Of a stretch of 25,840 nt of DNA, positions 8,115-14,440 are shown piece by piece. Made by a program: the position numbers and the translations under genes. Source of the DNA: X23 sp050251575 (GTDB lineage Bacteria > Bacillota > Clostridia > SK-Y3); the NCBI GenBank assembly GCA_050251575.1, contig JBFWMP010000027.1, positions 1-25,840 of the forward strand. The letters run 5' to 3'. Within the stretch, counting starts at the first letter, position 1; each line of letters begins with the position of its first letter. The notes under the pieces are model-generated. The model ran no database searches, was not told where the DNA came from, and was given only the letters and a program-made list of their open reading frames with translations.

Positions 8115-9404
8115 TTAAAATGCCTTTCCAAGAAACAGTCTAGGTATAAACAGCGTCAGTTCAGGGAAAATATTCAGAAGCGCCAGAGTGACCAATAATC
8201 CGATGTAATAAGGAGTTGTCGCTTTAAAAGCCCTATCATAAGATATCCCTCCCAGCTTTGATGTTATAGATAAACATATGGCTGTGGGCGGTGTTAATAA
8301 TCCAATCATCAACGCCAGTACCATTACTACACCAAACTGCACAGGATGCATTCCGAGTTCTTTAATAATCGGCATTAATACGGGAACCAAAATAAAAATG
8401 CTGGCATTTGTCTCCATGAAAGTACCTACAAACAAAAGGAATATGTTGATAATTAGTAATATAATCATGGGATTAGGTGAAATAGAGAATAATGCATTCG
8501 CTGCATTTTCCGCAACTTTTTCTAAACCCAGCATCCATCCGAACAAATTCCCCGTACCGGCTAGAAATAAGCACATCCCAATGTTTTCTACGGTTTTGTC
8601 CAATACCTTGAAAATATTTTTCAGATTAAGTTCCCTATTTACAAATACACCCAAAAACAATGCATAAACAACTGAAGCTGCTGCTGCTTCTGTTGGAGTA
8701 AAAATACCGCTTAAAATACCGCCAACAATAATAATTGGGGTTAGTAAAGATGGAGCGGCTGCTATAAAACTACGCCACATCTCTTTCACAGAGGCACGCG
8801 GTCTTTTTGGGTAATTTCTTTTCTTAGCGAGGATATATACTGTTACCATCATGAACACAGCCATCATAATTCCTGCTACTAAGCCTCCCAAAAACAAAGC
8901 ACCTATAGATACAAAACCTGTTATGCCGAATAGAACCATGGGACTGCTGGGTGGAATAATCGGGCCTATGGTAGATGAAGCTGCCGTGACTCCTACCGCA
9001 AAATCCGCATCAAACCCTTGTTCTTTCATTGCCTTAATTTCTACATTTCCAAGCCCTGCGGCATCGGCTGCCGCCGAACCTGACATCCCTGCAAAAAGTA
9101 TACTGGCCAAGACATTTACATGTCCTAATCCGCCTGTAATATGTCCGACAAGACAATTTGCAAAGTTAAACAACCGCGTGGTAATTCCACTGCTGTTCAT
9201 CAATTCTCCTACCAACATAAAGAAAGGAATGGCAAGAACGGTATAGGAGGAAGAGCCGTTTACAATGGCCTGAGGAACAAAAGATACCGGAACGTTGCCA
9301 GTGGTTAAAACATATATAAATCCTGTTAACATCATAGAAAATGCTATGGGTACATTAATAACAATTAGAGCCAGAAATAAGATTAGTATAAATACTCCAT
9401 TCAT
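8115..9404 (-). CDS. dctM: TRAP transporter large permease subunit DctM
   Basis: A 429-residue membrane protein of the TRAP-type dicarboxylate carrier family with about 12 hydrophobic segments. The family hallmark near residues 90-160 is intact: GGLGHVNVLASILFAGMSG, then AADAAGLG, then STIGPIIPPSSPMV. It forms the sodium-driven channel with DctQ and receives substrate from DctP. The frame opens at a TTG (9410), but GGAG is only two bases from it; the ATG at 9404 is eight bases from the site and is preferred. Gene order dctP-dctQ-dctM with 56 bases between dctQ and dctM is the usual TRAP operon arrangement. Confidence 0.95.
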   Translation of the reverse strand: MNGVFILILFLALIVINVPIAFSMMLTGFIYVLTTGNVPVSFVPQAIVNGSSSYTVLAIPFFMLVGELMNSSGITTRLFNFANCLVGHITGGLGHVNVLASILFAGMSGSAAADAAGLGNVEIKAMKEQGFDADFAVGVTAASSTIGPIIPPSSPMVLFGITGFVSIGALFLGGLVAGIMMAVFMMVTVYILAKKRNYPKRPRASVKEMWRSFIAAAPSLLTPIIIVGGILSGIFTPTEAAAASVVYALFLGVFVNRELNLKNIFKVLDKTVENIGMCLFLAGTGNLFGWMLGLEKVAENAANALFSISPNPMIILLIINIFLLFVGTFMETNASIFILVPVLMPIIKELGMHPVQFGVVMVLALMIGLLTPPTAICLSITSKLGGISYDRAFKATTPYYIGLLVTLALLNIFPELTLFIPRLFLGKAF

Positions 9405-9466
9405 AATCAATACTCCTTTACCTTATAAAATATTTATCTTTAAAAAGTATAATGCTACCTTTTTTG

Positions 9467-9946
9467 TTAACCTTCAATACTTCCTTTAAAGTCCTTGAGC
9501 CTTTGCATGACATCTTCCAATAGAAAAATACAAATAAGAAACATTGCTATAACAAACGCAAGAGGTATTATGCCATTGGGAATACCCATCAGAGGCATTG
9601 GGGTTTTCATACGTCTTATTGTATATTCATAGGCAAACTTTAAAATATATCCAATTGAAAAAAATAAAGTTATATCAATTATAATGGCAACAGTTTTTTG
9701 AACAGCTAAAGGCAGCTTGAGTACAAAATAATCTATAGAGACATGTGCCTTCTTTTTAACCGCATAAGCAGCAGACATAAACGCGCACCATGCAATTAAA
9801 ACCATCGACAATTCTTCAATAATGGAAAAGGATATCCCGAAAACAAATCTCGATACTATTTGTGCAAAAGTAATTATTACTAATACCGATAATAAAATCA
9901 TACTAATTACTTTTGCAAACATTTCTGCATACTTAAATAATTTCAT
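9467..9946 (-). CDS. dctQ: TRAP transporter small permease subunit DctQ
   Basis: A 159-residue protein with four hydrophobic segments (about 12-33, 45-63, 84-106 and 124-145), the normal size and layout for DctQ. LIAWCAFMSAAYAVKKKAHV, then a loop leading to the third helix, matches the conserved core. The ATG at 9946 has AAAGGA seven bases upstream. It follows dctP by about 105 bases, a gap that contains a strong hairpin (10001-10038) and probably reduces its expression relative to DctP. Confidence 0.93.
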   Translation of the reverse strand: MKLFKYAEMFAKVISMILLSVLVIITFAQIVSRFVFGISFSIIEELSMVLIAWCAFMSAAYAVKKKAHVSIDYFVLKLPLAVQKTVAIIIDITLFFSIGYILKFAYEYTIRRMKTPMPLMGIPNGIIPLAFVIAMFLICIFLLEDVMQRLKDFKGSIEG

Positions 9947-10000
9947 AGCACAATCCTTTCATAAATATCAAAATATATTATAGTCATTAGTCAATAATAA

Positions 10001-10038
10001 GGGTAACCTCGACTAAAGATTTCTAACCGAGGCTACCC
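10001..10038 (-). promoter_or_regulatory. Intercistronic stem-loop between dctP and dctQ
   Basis: Eleven-base arms (GGGTAACCTCG at 10001-10011, CGAGGCTACCC at 10028-10038) pair with a single weak position and close a 16-base loop, 14 bases after the dctP stop. After the stem the minus strand reads TTATTATTGA, a poor T run, so it is a partial terminator or mRNA stabiliser that lets a fraction of transcripts continue into dctQM. Confidence 0.75.
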
Positions 10039-10051
10039 CCGTTTCATTCAA

Positions 10052-11128
10052 TTACTTTATAGTCTGTAACTTATCATATCCGCCTTCCGGTAATTTGTCT
10101 TTCAATTCCTCTAATACAACAGGTGTAATTTTTTGCTTAAAGGATTCGATATCAATTTCTTCTTTAGGAATAATGGTCATGCCTTTTTCCTTAAACTTCT
10201 CAAATAGTTTTCCTTCATCTTCTACTACTTTTTTATTATAGATAGCAAACCCTTCGTCAATCGAATCAGTAATAGCTTTTTGCTGCTTTTCCGACAAGGA
10301 TTCAAACCATGTGTTATCCATATGAGCAATAAAAGCAATGTATTGGTGTCCGGTCTGCATCAAATACTTTTGCACTTGGTACAATCCGCCCGAATCAATA
10401 TTTGCTGCCGGATTTTCCTGAGCATCTACTATGCCTGACTGCAGGGCTCCATAGAGTTCTCCCCACGGAACAGGTGTAACATTTGATCCGGTTGCATTCC
10501 AAGATGCAACAACACCTGCGTTATTAGGTGTTCTCATCTTCAGCCCTTTCATATCATCCACATGCTTGATAGGCTTATTGGCTGTAAGATACCTTGCGCC
10601 TCTAAGACCAATTGTCTTGGTATAGGCTTTAACATCATATTCCTTCAAGGTTTTTTCATTTAACATTTGTCCAATATCACTATTCCAAAACTTGTATAAA
10701 TGGTCGGCATCTCTTAAGACAAAGCCTACATTTAACAGATTTACCCATTCAGGAGAATGCCATGATGCAAACCAGTCACCGTTAATAAGTAATTCGTAAT
10801 TTTTTTCTATGAGTCCCGATGCAAGATCTTCATCATTATTTCCAATCTGGCCTTCTAAATATGTCTCAGGCTGTAATGTTCCGCCTGATTTCTCTTCCAT
10901 AGACTTAGCCATAAACTTTAGTGCTTCTGTTAACATTTCATCTTGTTTGCTTGAAACAAACTTGAATTTAACTACCTTTTCATCAGTTTCTACCTTTTCA
11001 CCGGTTTTTACATTCTCATTAGGCGTTTTAGGCTCTTGTCCTGCTTGATTCGAACTACCACAAGCACTCAGGATTAAAACCATTGATAACACTAAGGACA
11101 TTAACACGATTAACCTTTTTTTTGTCAT
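10052..11128 (-). CDS. dctP: TRAP transporter substrate-binding lipoprotein DctP
   Basis: A 358-residue extracytoplasmic solute receptor of the DctP family. The signal peptide ends in the lipobox LSAC, so it is lipid-anchored (Cys about 23). The conserved core is present: GLRGARYLTANKPI, then KMRTP with the arginine that usually salt-bridges the substrate carboxylate, and GIVDAQENPAANI. The open frame extends 29 codons further up, but AGGAGG lies eight bases before the ATG at 11128 and the signal peptide starts there (MTKKRLIVLM), so the longer start is rejected. The 310-base leader carries two long inverted repeats (11169-11351), and a promoter with an operator-like motif lies at 11439-11491. 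The ligand is an organic acid of unknown identity. Confidence 0.95.
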   Translation of the reverse strand: MTKKRLIVLMSLVLSMVLILSACGSSNQAGQEPKTPNENVKTGEKVETDEKVVKFKFVSSKQDEMLTEALKFMAKSMEEKSGGTLQPETYLEGQIGNNDEDLASGLIEKNYELLINGDWFASWHSPEWVNLLNVGFVLRDADHLYKFWNSDIGQMLNEKTLKEYDVKAYTKTIGLRGARYLTANKPIKHVDDMKGLKMRTPNNAGVVASWNATGSNVTPVPWGELYGALQSGIVDAQENPAANIDSGGLYQVQKYLMQTGHQYIAFIAHMDNTWFESLSEKQQKAITDSIDEGFAIYNKKVVEDEGKLFEKFKEKGMTIIPKEEIDIESFKQKITPVVLEELKDKLPEGGYDKLQTIK

Positions 11129-11168
11129 TTCTAGAACCTCCTCATAAAATTTAGCTTTCTTATTTTTG

Positions 11169-11351
11169 AAGCTGAAACTATTAAATATCCTCCCTTCTTG
11201 TCCACTATTCCACATATGTGTGGGTATCCTTATAAGCCTAACTTACTTAGTTTCAGCTTATTTTATTTAATGAAAGCAAACATCCTTTGTATTTCCATCA
11301 TTCATTTTTAAAAAATGTAATTCTTAGAAAAGAAAAATATTTGCTTTCATT
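11169..11351 (-). ncRNA. Candidate structured leader RNA of dctP (two tandem long stems)
   Basis: Two long inverted repeats with perfect 12-bp arms lie one after the other in the untranslated leader. Stem 1 pairs AATGAAAGCAAA (11340-11351 read on the minus strand) with TTTGCTTTCATT (11269-11280) around about 59 bases. Stem 2 pairs AAGCTGAAACTA (11248-11259) with TAGTTTCAGCTT (11169-11180) around about 67 bases. Each encloses smaller hairpins: CATTTTT/AAAAATG in stem 1 and CCACA-CATA-TGTGG in stem 2. The structure ends about 25 bases before the dctP ribosome site. I recognise no known riboswitch consensus. The arms could instead be protein-binding sites in DNA. Nothing else is evident in this 310-base stretch. 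Confidence 0.4.
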
Positions 11352-11438
11352 GAATCAGATTATTCTTTTTTTAAATCTTCAACCTTTGGGGAATTTCAGG
11401 GTCATCTTTTTTGAGAACTTAAAACACCTGTATATTTT

Positions 11439-11454
11439 TGAGTTACGTGCACAT
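11439..11454 (-). promoter_or_regulatory. Putative LacI-type operator, copy 2 (TRAP operon)
   Basis: Minus-strand ATGTGCACGTAACTCA lies eight bases downstream of the -10 box of the promoter at 11463-11491, a position where a bound repressor would block initiation. It shares ATG, CACG and AACTCA with copies 3 and 4. Confidence 0.62.
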
Positions 11455-11462
11455 TTTTGTGT

Positions 11463-11491
11463 AATATATTACTTTCTATATCAAATGTAAA
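11463..11491 (-). promoter_or_regulatory. Promoter of the TRAP transporter operon
   Basis: Minus strand: TTTACA (11486-11491), 17-base spacer, TATATT (11463-11468). It is followed directly by the operator-like motif at 11439-11454 and then by the long dctP leader, so the mRNA would start about 325 bases before dctP. Confidence 0.6.
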
Positions 11492-11679
11492 AACTATTCC
11501 TAGACTACTAAAAATATCCTGCCCTTTTTTATAATACTTCATCTCTTTAGCTAACTTTACTATGCTCAGCTCATTGCTATTATCCAAGCAATATACAATT
11601 AAATTAGATGAGCTAAATTGAAGCTTAGACATAACTGCCTAAACCAACCAAGAATCAGAAACTAAGATTTATTAATTTA

Positions 11680-11695
11680 TGAGTTGCGTGAACAT
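11680..11695 (-). promoter_or_regulatory. Putative LacI-type operator, copy 3 (just downstream of lacI)
   Basis: Minus-strand ATGTTCACGCAACTCA is identical to copy 4 over 16 bases. The similarity extends upstream on the minus strand: both copies follow an AAGGA, T-rich, GTAGAATATA-like stretch of about 45 bases, so whole promoter-operator units look duplicated on either side of lacI. It lies 65 bases after the lacI stop and about 240 bases before copy 2. It could be an auxiliary operator for looping, or the promoter of a decayed short reading frame (11402-11632). Confidence 0.58.
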
Positions 11696-11759
11696 TTTCT
11701 TGTAATATTATATTCTACACCAATAAAAAAAGTCCTTCTTAATTTTAAAACTTTTTTAC

Positions 11760-12791
11760 TTATAGACATTCCTTAGTTTTGATTAGCATTGGTTCGAATA
11801 ATTCCATGTCATCAATATAACCATATAATACTTTTTCATATAATGCTTTTATGGTGTTATATCCTAATCTGGTTAAGTCAACTCCTATTAACGCATCAAT
11901 GGTACCTTCTTTTAAGTAATATTGAGCCTTTCGGGTGAAATCAAAAAATATTATTTTAATTTTATCAAGTTTGTTTTTTTCTTTTAAAGCTGTCATAATA
12001 CCGGATATACCACCACAGCTAGCTATGATTCCCTTTAAATCCGGATATTTCTCTATAATTTCAATACATAAGTTGTAAGCAATATTTTCAGTATAGCTAC
12101 CTGTTATAGTTTGTACAACATCTATGTGTGAATAATCAGCCTTAATTTTTTCAACAGCACTATTCATTCTTGTTTGGTGAACGTTATTTTTTAAAAGTCC
12201 TGAAAAAATAGCAACTTTTGCCGAAGAATCTATAAATTTCTCAAGGAGTTCAGCAGAAACTTTCCCTTCTCTTATACTATCAGAACCTACGAAATAGTCA
12301 TAATTTTCTCCCTTTATATCATTATAGTAACATACTACAACTATTCCCTTTTCCCGTGCATATGCAAGGGCCCTCAGTATTTCTTCACCCTTTCCCTCAG
12401 GGGATAGTGCTATCCCTGTAACACCAAGTTCTATCAAATGGTATATTGCTTCTATTTGTTCCGTTTCTGAGCCTGTGTTCATACGTTCTATGATAAAATT
12501 TACACCTGTATTTTCCAGCCGTTTCATACACAACTGCATTCCTTCCAGTATATAAGAAAATAATGTATTGTCCTCAGGCATCAAATCTGCTGAAATTATA
12601 ATGCCAAAGTTGAGCTTCTTCTGTAATGCCAATGCTTTTCCTATGCTATTAGGCGTATATCCAATCTCTTCTATTGCCTTAAGAACCTTTTTACGGGTCT
12701 TTTCTTTAACACTAGGGCGGTTATGAATCACTCTATCTATTGTAGCTCTAGAAACACCTGTCACCTTTGCAAGTTTTTCCAATGTAATCAT
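11760..12791 (-). CDS. LacI-family transcriptional regulator
   Basis: A 343-residue LacI/GalR-type DNA-binding regulator. The N-terminal helix-turn-helix and hinge (ITLEKLAKVTGVSRATIDRV, then NRPSVKEKTRKKVLKAIEEIGY) are typical, followed by a periplasmic-binding-protein-like ligand domain (from FGIIISADL through VGVDLTRLGYNTIKAL). This domain binds a small effector, presumably a compound of the adjacent pathway. The frame opens with TTG (12794); the ATG one codon later, nine bases from GGAAGG, is preferred. The gene is flanked on both sides by near-identical promoter/operator motifs (11680 and 12831), the one upstream suggesting autoregulation. A weak AT-rich stem (AAAAAAGT/ACTTTTTT) straight after its stop may terminate it. 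Target genes are inferred, not shown. Confidence 0.93.
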   Translation of the reverse strand: MITLEKLAKVTGVSRATIDRVIHNRPSVKEKTRKKVLKAIEEIGYTPNSIGKALALQKKLNFGIIISADLMPEDNTLFSYILEGMQLCMKRLENTGVNFIIERMNTGSETEQIEAIYHLIELGVTGIALSPEGKGEEILRALAYAREKGIVVVCYYNDIKGENYDYFVGSDSIREGKVSAELLEKFIDSSAKVAIFSGLLKNNVHQTRMNSAVEKIKADYSHIDVVQTITGSYTENIAYNLCIEIIEKYPDLKGIIASCGGISGIMTALKEKNKLDKIKIIFFDFTRKAQYYLKEGTIDALIGVDLTRLGYNTIKALYEKVLYGYIDDMELFEPMLIKTKECL

Positions 12792-12830
12792 CAAACATAT
12801 CCTTCCAACATAATTATATTTATAGAATTA

Positions 12831-12846
12831 TGAGTTGCGTGAACAT
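12831..12846 (-). promoter_or_regulatory. Putative LacI-type operator, copy 4 (lacI promoter)
   Basis: Minus-strand ATGTTCACGCAACTCA lies 40 bases before the lacI start and just after a TAGAATATATT box that can serve as the -10. The placement suits autorepression. The motif is not a clean palindrome: short GTT and AAC arms flank a 5-base centre. Confidence 0.62.
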
Positions 12847-12923
12847 CTTTATAAATAATATATTCTACATTAATTATAAAAATCCTTCTTTATTTCAAAT
12901 TTTTTTAATATTTTATCTTATGA

Positions 12924-12950
12924 TTAAAAAAGAGCCATTACAGGCTCTTT
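12924..12950 (-). terminator. Rho-independent terminator of the ndoA-side operon
   Basis: An 8-bp stem (AAAGAGCC 12929-12936, GGCTCTTT 12943-12950) with a 6-base loop runs into six T residues on the minus strand. It lies 25 bases after the stop of the 171-residue protein gene and separates that transcript from lacI. Confidence 0.85.
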
Positions 12951-12974
12951 AATTTTTGATTTAATATGTATGTA

Positions 12975-13490
12975 TTATTGAATTGTATAGGTTCCTTTTG
13001 CCATTACCAATATGTCTGCTTGTGCAGCAAATCCTCTGCCATCATCCAGCGGAATAATCAAAAGATGATTTGCAGGCATAGCTGCATTATTTGCAAGGTC
13101 AATTCCTTGAGTAACATCTGCAAGGCCTCCCTTTTCCGTAGCGATAATTGTCGCCTTACCCATACGCAAAATCACTTCTGTACCTGCGGCACCAATGAAT
13201 TTTTGACCATGCTTTACACTTACTACTGTAAATGTATCTCCTGTTCCGGATTGAGTGTTCTTCTGTTCTATTTGTTCAACTTTTTGAGCTAAAGCTGCAA
13301 TCTTTTCATTGAAACCTTCTTGTATTTGAGGTACCACAATTTGTTCTAGGAAGCTTTGAGTAATAATAGGATCTTCTTGAGAACCAGGCTCTGCAACCAT
13401 CCCATATACAATCTGAAATCCTGTTATCATAAAAACAATAATAATAGCAAATAAAAATATTTTATCTATCTTTTTTAATATTTTAATCAT
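12975..13490 (-). CDS. Conserved membrane-anchored protein of unknown function
   Basis: A 171-residue protein. Residues 9-31 form one membrane segment (IFLFAIIIVFMITGFQIVYG), leaving a short basic tail inside. Residues about 45-78 look like a helical or coiled-coil stretch (KIAALAQKVEQIEQK). The C-terminal about 90 residues form a compact Gly/Ala/Val-rich domain (VKHGQKFIGAAGTEVILRMG, later MPANHLLIIPLDDGRG) that would lie outside the membrane. I do not recognise a named family; the composition resembles small conserved clostridial proteins of unknown role. The ATG has AGGAGG eight bases upstream. It follows ndoA by 55 bases and is closed by a strong terminator, so it may be co-transcribed with the toxin-antitoxin pair. 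Confidence 0.85.
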   Translation of the reverse strand: MIKILKKIDKIFLFAIIIVFMITGFQIVYGMVAEPGSQEDPIITQSFLEQIVVPQIQEGFNEKIAALAQKVEQIEQKNTQSGTGDTFTVVSVKHGQKFIGAAGTEVILRMGKATIIATEKGGLADVTQGIDLANNAAMPANHLLIIPLDDGRGFAAQADILVMAKGTYTIQ

Positions 13491-13545
13491 TTGTATATCC
13501 TCCTCACACGCCTAAAGGCTGTTCCCCTGAATTATCTTTCTTTAC

Positions 13546-13896
13546 TTACAATTCCATTAGTCCAAAACTTATACCCAACGCATCATTTACTTTTTCCATC
13601 AAGTCATCATCTAAGCGTCCTATTTTCTCTTTAAGTCTCTTCTTGTCTATGGTTCGAATCTGCTCCAGAAGAACGACAGAATCTTTCGACAACCCATATT
13701 CCTGTGCATTTATCTCAATATGTGTAGGCAACTTAGCTTTATTAATTTGAGAAGTAATGGCAGCAGCTATTACTGTAGGACTATACTTATTGCCTACATC
13801 ATTCTGCACAATCAATACGGGTCGTATCCCCCCCTGCTCAGAGCCAATTACAGGGCTTAAGTCAGCGTAATAAATATCTCCTCTTTTAACAACCAC
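13546..13896 (-). CDS. ndoA: mRNA interferase EndoA/NdoA (MazF/PemK toxin)
   Basis: A 116-residue endoribonuclease toxin nearly collinear with Bacillus subtilis EndoA, which cuts single-stranded RNA at UACAU-type sites. The active residues Arg25 (EQGGIRPVL), Thr48 (AAITSQ) and Gln79 (LLEQIRTID) fall at the same numbers as in B. subtilis if translation starts at the GTG at 13896 (MVVKRGD). That start is ten bases after GGAG. The frame also opens at GTG 13905, three codons earlier, but that codon is only one base from GGAG and overlaps the antitoxin stop, so I prefer 13896. Encoded directly after its antitoxin NdoAI. Proximity to alr is the standard arrangement in Bacillus and Clostridia. Confidence 0.94.
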   Translation of the reverse strand: MVVKRGDIYYADLSPVIGSEQGGIRPVLIVQNDVGNKYSPTVIAAAITSQINKAKLPTHIEINAQEYGLSKDSVVLLEQIRTIDKKRLKEKIGRLDDDLMEKVNDALGISFGLMEL

Positions 13897-13897
13897 T

Positions 13898-14173
13898 TTA
13901 TTCACACTCCGCTAGTTTTTCCTCATAATTCAACTGCAGCTCACTATCTGCATCAAAGCACATTTCAGCTAACTTAAGGTTGATATCAGCCATCTCTTGA
14001 TAGCCTCTTTTCATTTTATCCCTCATTTCAATCCTTCTTCTTTCCCGGATATATAATTTCATAGCTTCTCTAACAAGCTCACTGCGATTGATCTTTTCTA
14101 CCGTTACAATAGAATCCACTTCTTGTAGAAGACTGTCAGGCAAGCTTATTAATATCTTTTTAAGGTGTGACAA
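13898..14173 (-). CDS. ndoAI: Antitoxin EndoAI/NdoAI (ribbon-helix-helix)
   Basis: A 91-residue CopG-type ribbon-helix-helix antitoxin. The N-terminal KKILISLPDSLLQEVD strand-helix and NRSELVREAMKLYI helix are the DNA-binding fold; the C-terminal RDKMKRGYQEMADINLKLAE segment is the conserved toxin-binding tail. The open frame reaches TTG 14215 but no ribosome site precedes that codon. TTG at 14173 lies about ten bases after GGGGG and gives the usual length and start (SHLKKILISLP), so I chose it; this start is less certain than the rest. The gene has its own promoter (14312-14341) and is followed one base later by the toxin start. Confidence 0.9.
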   Translation of the reverse strand: MSHLKKILISLPDSLLQEVDSIVTVEKINRSELVREAMKLYIRERRRIEMRDKMKRGYQEMADINLKLAEMCFDADSELQLNYEEKLAECE

Positions 14174-14311
14174 AATAACCAAACCCCCGTTCTCAAATTT
14201 CTTAGGGAAAAGCAATAATAATTAACAATGAATAATTGCTAACTGCTTTCATTTTAATAAGATTATTTGCAAAAGAATAATCTCCAACGTATATATAGAC
14301 ATATATACATT

Positions 14312-14341
14312 ATTATATACTTCTTATATAAGACAAGTCAA
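14312..14341 (-). promoter_or_regulatory. Promoter of ndoAI-ndoA
   Basis: Minus strand: TTGACT (14336-14341), 18-base spacer, TATAAT (14312-14317). Downstream are two perfect inverted repeats, GTATATAT-AGAC-ATATATAC (14289-14308) and GATTATT/AATAATC (14261-14282). They lie between promoter and gene and could be operator or leader hairpins. Confidence 0.6.
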
Positions 14342-14366
14342 TAATAAATATCAGTGGAGAGTGAAT

Positions 14367-14440
14367 AGTGGGGAGTGGGGAGAATATATACAGTAATTCC
14401 ATCAGTACTATTATCTCCTCACTCCTCACTCCTCACTCCT
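14367..14440. repeat. Short tandem/inverted repeat at the 3' end of alr
   Basis: The unit CTCCTCA is repeated at 14414-14440 (CTCCTCACTCCTCACTCCTC). A matching G-rich inverted arm at 14367-14383 (AGTGGGGAGTGGGGAGA) pairs with 14414-14430 over 17 positions, allowing two G-T pairs. The repeat overlaps the last codons of alr. No transposase is present; it looks like a small intergenic repeat of the kind scattered in clostridial genomes. Confidence 0.7.

Noticed and set aside
11269..11283. ATGAAAGCAAACAT considered as a CcpA cre site
   Set aside because: Lacks the central CG and correct spacing of the cre consensus; better explained as an arm of the long inverted repeat.
11402..11632. 76-codon minus-strand frame between lacI and dctP
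   Set aside because: No ribosome site, and it runs through the promoter and operator motif of the TRAP operon. Kept only as a possible gene relic.
14411..14440. CTCCTCA tandem units considered as a CRISPR array
   Set aside because: Units are 7 bases with no spacers and no cas genes nearby.
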